From contig NZ_JAAIIH010000013.1 of NCBI RefSeq assembly GCF_012932365.1, positions 18,941 to 82,940 on the forward strand: a DNA stretch of 64,000 nucleotides, read 5' to 3'. The notes beneath the pieces are model-generated. The model was given only the letters and a program-made list of their open reading frames with translations, was not told the origin of the DNA and ran no database searches. The DNA comes from Bifidobacterium moraviense (lineage in GTDB: Bacteria > Actinomycetota > Actinomycetes > Actinomycetales > Bifidobacteriaceae). Positions 62,064-64,000 of this stretch are shown here, in pieces. Position numbers and translations under genes: made by a program. Numbering within the stretch: the first letter of the stretch is position 1; each line of letters opens with the position of its first letter.

Positions 62064-63173
62064 ATGACCGAACTCAAGCCCCCCGCCAGCCGCGAGGAGA
62101 TCCGCACGCTCATCGACCGCATGATCGACAACCTCGTCACCATCGAGGTGACCGACGGCAAGGGCCTGTGGGTCAACCCGGACGGCACCGTCGTGGACGA
62201 CAAGAGCTGGAAGGAATGGAACTGGCCGCAGGGCGTGGGCCTGTACGGCATCTACAAGAACTACCAGGTCACCGGCAACCCCAAGGCCCTCAAGACCGTC
62301 ACCGACTGGTTCGACCAGGCGCTCGCCAAGGGCGCGCCGGCCAAGAACGTCAACTCCGTGGCCCCCATCCTCACCCTCGCCTTCCTTTACGAGCAGACCG
62401 GCGAACCCAGCTACCTGCCGTACCTCCAGCAGTGGGGCGAGTGGATCTACAACGACCAGACCCGCACCGAGGGCGCCGGCATCCAGCACGTCACCCTGGC
62501 CGACGAGAACCACAACCAGCTCTGGGCCGACACGCTCGTCATGACCGTGCTCGCCCTCGCCAAGCTCGGCAAGGTGCTGAACCGTCCCGAATACGTGGAG
62601 GAGGCCAAGTACCAGTTCCTCATCCACGCCAAGTTCCTCATGGACAACGCCAACGGCCTGTGGTTCCATGGCTGGACGTTCGACGAGCGCAACAACTTCT
62701 CTGCCGCCCACTGGGGCCGCGGCAACTGCTGGGCCACCATCGCCATCCCCGAGGTGCTCGCCCTGCTCGACCTGCCCGAGCACGACGCCGTGCGCCGCTG
62801 GCTCGTCGAGGTGCTGCGCGAGCAGGTCGAGGCGCTCGCCAAGCTGCAGGACCCGGTCACCGGCATGTGGCACACGCTGCTCGACGACCCGGACACCTAC
62901 GTCGAGTCCTCCGCCACCGCCGGCTTCGCCTACGGCATCCTCAAGGCCATCCACATGCGCTACCTTGACGCCAGGTACACCGAGGTCGCCTATCGCGCCG
63001 TCAAGGGCCTCATCGGCCAGATCAACGACGCGGGCGAGGTCGAGCAGGTCTCCATCGGCACCGGCATCGGCGCCGACTGGGACTACTACCGCAACATCGA
63101 CATCACCCCCATGCCGTACGGACAATCGCTGACCGTGTTGGCGTTCACGGAATTGCTGGTATCCTACTGCTAG
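62064..63173 (+). CDS. GH105 unsaturated rhamnogalacturonyl hydrolase
   Basis: Removes the terminal unsaturated galacturonate from rhamnogalacturonan oligomers, releasing 5-keto-4-deoxyuronate. The 369-residue (alpha/alpha)6 protein keeps the family catalytic aspartate, D156 in NQLWADTLVM, plus the aromatic-rich WNWPQGVGLYG and HGWTFDERNNFSAAHWGRGN and ending TPMPYGQSLTVLAF. There is no signal peptide, consistent with a cytoplasmic enzyme. GAAGGAG supports ATG 62064. The presence of GH105 implies lyase-generated substrates, although no polysaccharide lyase is in the window. Followed by kduD. Confidence 0.9.
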   Translation: MTELKPPASREEIRTLIDRMIDNLVTIEVTDGKGLWVNPDGTVVDDKSWKEWNWPQGVGLYGIYKNYQVTGNPKALKTVTDWFDQALAKGAPAKNVNSVAPILTLAFLYEQTGEPSYLPYLQQWGEWIYNDQTRTEGAGIQHVTLADENHNQLWADTLVMTVLALAKLGKVLNRPEYVEEAKYQFLIHAKFLMDNANGLWFHGWTFDERNNFSAAHWGRGNCWATIAIPEVLALLDLPEHDAVRRWLVEVLREQVEALAKLQDPVTGMWHTLLDDPDTYVESSATAGFAYGILKAIHMRYLDARYTEVAYRAVKGLIGQINDAGEVEQVSIGTGIGADWDYYRNIDITPMPYGQSLTVLAFTELLVSYC

Positions 63174-63180
63174 GGCTTAG

Positions 63181-63194
63181 TGAAACCGGTTTCA
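63181..63194. promoter_or_regulatory. LacI-type operator before kduD
   Basis: TGAAACCGGTTTCA is a perfect 14-bp palindrome with a central CG, the standard LacI-family form. It begins 8 bases after the GH105 stop. Confidence 0.65.
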
Positions 63195-63304
63195 TGGCAG
63201 CGCCCGCCCCGCGACGGACAACGACGTGCAACACGATTGACTAACCGGAAAACTGAAGATTGAATGGAATCGTCACTGACGACACATCAGAAAGGAAGTC
63301 CATC

Positions 63305-64000
63305 ATGGCCTTCGACATGAACAAGTTCTCGCTGGAGGGCAAGGTCGCGCTGGTCACCGGCGCCTCCTACGGCATCGGTTTCGCCATCGCATCCGCCTTC
63401 GCGGCCGCCGGCGCCAAGATCGCCTTCAACGACCGCACCCAGGAAGCCGTCGACCGCGGCCTCGCCTCCTACAAGGAAGCCGGCATCGAAGCCCACGGCT
63501 ACGTCGCCGACGTCACCGACGAGGACGCCGTCGCCCAGCTCGTCAAGGACATCGAAGCCGACCTCGGCACCATCGACATCCTCGTCAACAACGCCGGCAT
63601 CATCAAGCGCATCCCCATGCTCGAGATGTCCGCCAAGGACTTCCGTCAGGTCATCGACGTCGACCTCAACGGCCCCTTCATCGTCTCCAAGGCCGTCCTC
63701 CCCGGCATGATCAAGAAGGGCCACGGCAAGATCATCAACATCTGCTCCATGATGTCCGAACTCGGCCGCGAAACCGTCTCCGCCTACGCCGCCGCCAAGG
63801 GCGGCCTCAAGATGCTCACCCGCAACATCTGCTCCGAATACGGCGAAGCCAACATCCAGTGCAACGCCATCGGACCCGGCTACATCGCCACCCCCCAGAC
63901 CGCCCCGCTCCGCGAGCGTCAGCCCGACGGCTCCCGTCACCCCTTCGACGCCTTCATCGTCGCCAAGACCCCCGCCGCCCGCTGCCCGTCCCCACCCCCG
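63305..64000 (+). CDS. kduD: 2-deoxy-D-gluconate 3-dehydrogenase/gluconate 5-dehydrogenase type SDR (partial)
   Basis: The first 232 codons of an SDR that probably reduces 2,5-diketo-3-deoxygluconate to KDG. TGASYGIG (18-25), NNAG, and S148, Y161, K165 (AYAAAKG) are present; IKRIPMLEMS and the QCNAIGPGYIATPQT loop favour the KduD/gluconate-5-dehydrogenase branch. AAAGGAAG precedes the start. It follows GH105, as expected for the 5-keto-4-deoxyuronate arm. The final seven residues (CPSPPP after AAR) do not fit the family, which should read AARWG; the last 19 bases are suspect. Confidence 0.8.
   Translation, partial: MAFDMNKFSLEGKVALVTGASYGIGFAIASAFAAAGAKIAFNDRTQEAVDRGLASYKEAGIEAHGYVADVTDEDAVAQLVKDIEADLGTIDILVNNAGIIKRIPMLEMSAKDFRQVIDVDLNGPFIVSKAVLPGMIKKGHGKIINICSMMSELGRETVSAYAAAKGGLKMLTRNICSEYGEANIQCNAIGPGYIATPQTAPLRERQPDGSRHPFDAFIVAKTPAARCPSPPP

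Overview
The window is GC-rich, densely coding DNA that looks like a Bifidobacterium-type actinobacterial chromosome. This is an inference from codon bias, LacI/GntR/IclR sugar regulators, lipoprotein solute-binding proteins, apparently leaderless genes and actinobacterial-style housekeeping genes (three tRNAs, rpmG, murB). No transposase, integrase or phage gene was seen. Nearly everything else serves the breakdown of acidic plant polysaccharide, apparently pectin and rhamnogalacturonan with glucuronic-acid-bearing side chains.

Layout. 1-7 kb: a GH115 alpha-glucuronidase, a GntR regulator, an Ldh2-type dehydrogenase, a LacI regulator and a convergent GH2 enzyme carrying the uronic-acid NxK motif. 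9-14 kb: a solute-binding protein (SBP), then a CE12 acetylesterase and a GH28 enzyme. 14-16 kb: the housekeeping island (tRNA-Tyr, tRNA-Thr, tRNA-Met, rpmG, murB). 16-34 kb: uxaB, four more SBPs, GH43 coupled to an (alpha/alpha)6 hydrolase, a large GH28-like protein, a sugar permease and another GH28. 34-41 kb: a LacI regulator, class II aldolase, a phosphoglycerate-mutase-like enzyme, a triosephosphate isomerase with a long extra domain, and uxaC. 41-45 kb: L-rhamnonate dehydratase, keto-deoxy-rhamnonate aldolase, an IclR regulator and an AEC carrier. 46-52 kb: a separate permease / hydantoinase-like / zincin-like / GntR module, then a response regulator. 52-54 kb: a small membrane protein and a histidine kinase. 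54-58 kb: a short-chain dehydrogenase, a COG3618 lactonase and a tandem mutarotase-like protein, which complete an oxidative L-rhamnose route. 58-64 kb: an AAA ATPase, an AraC regulator, a sixth SBP, GH105 and kduD, which runs off the end.

How it works together (inference from families): extracellular or cell-associated CE12, GH28, GH43, GH115 and GH2 activities release oligomers; SBPs deliver them to ABC permeases that are not in this window; GH105 removes terminal unsaturated uronate; UxaC and UxaB process galacturonate; KduD handles the ketodeoxyuronate arm; the dehydrogenase, lactonase, RhmD and RhmA convert L-rhamnose to pyruvate and lactaldehyde. UxaA, KdgK and KdgA are not in the window.

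Most striking: six paralogous SBPs without a permease; an 18-bp operator-like motif in front of six dispersed operons; a TIM with a 214-residue C-terminal extension; and several families of structured intergenic repeats, including a 93-bp element whose stems change in a compensating way between copies.
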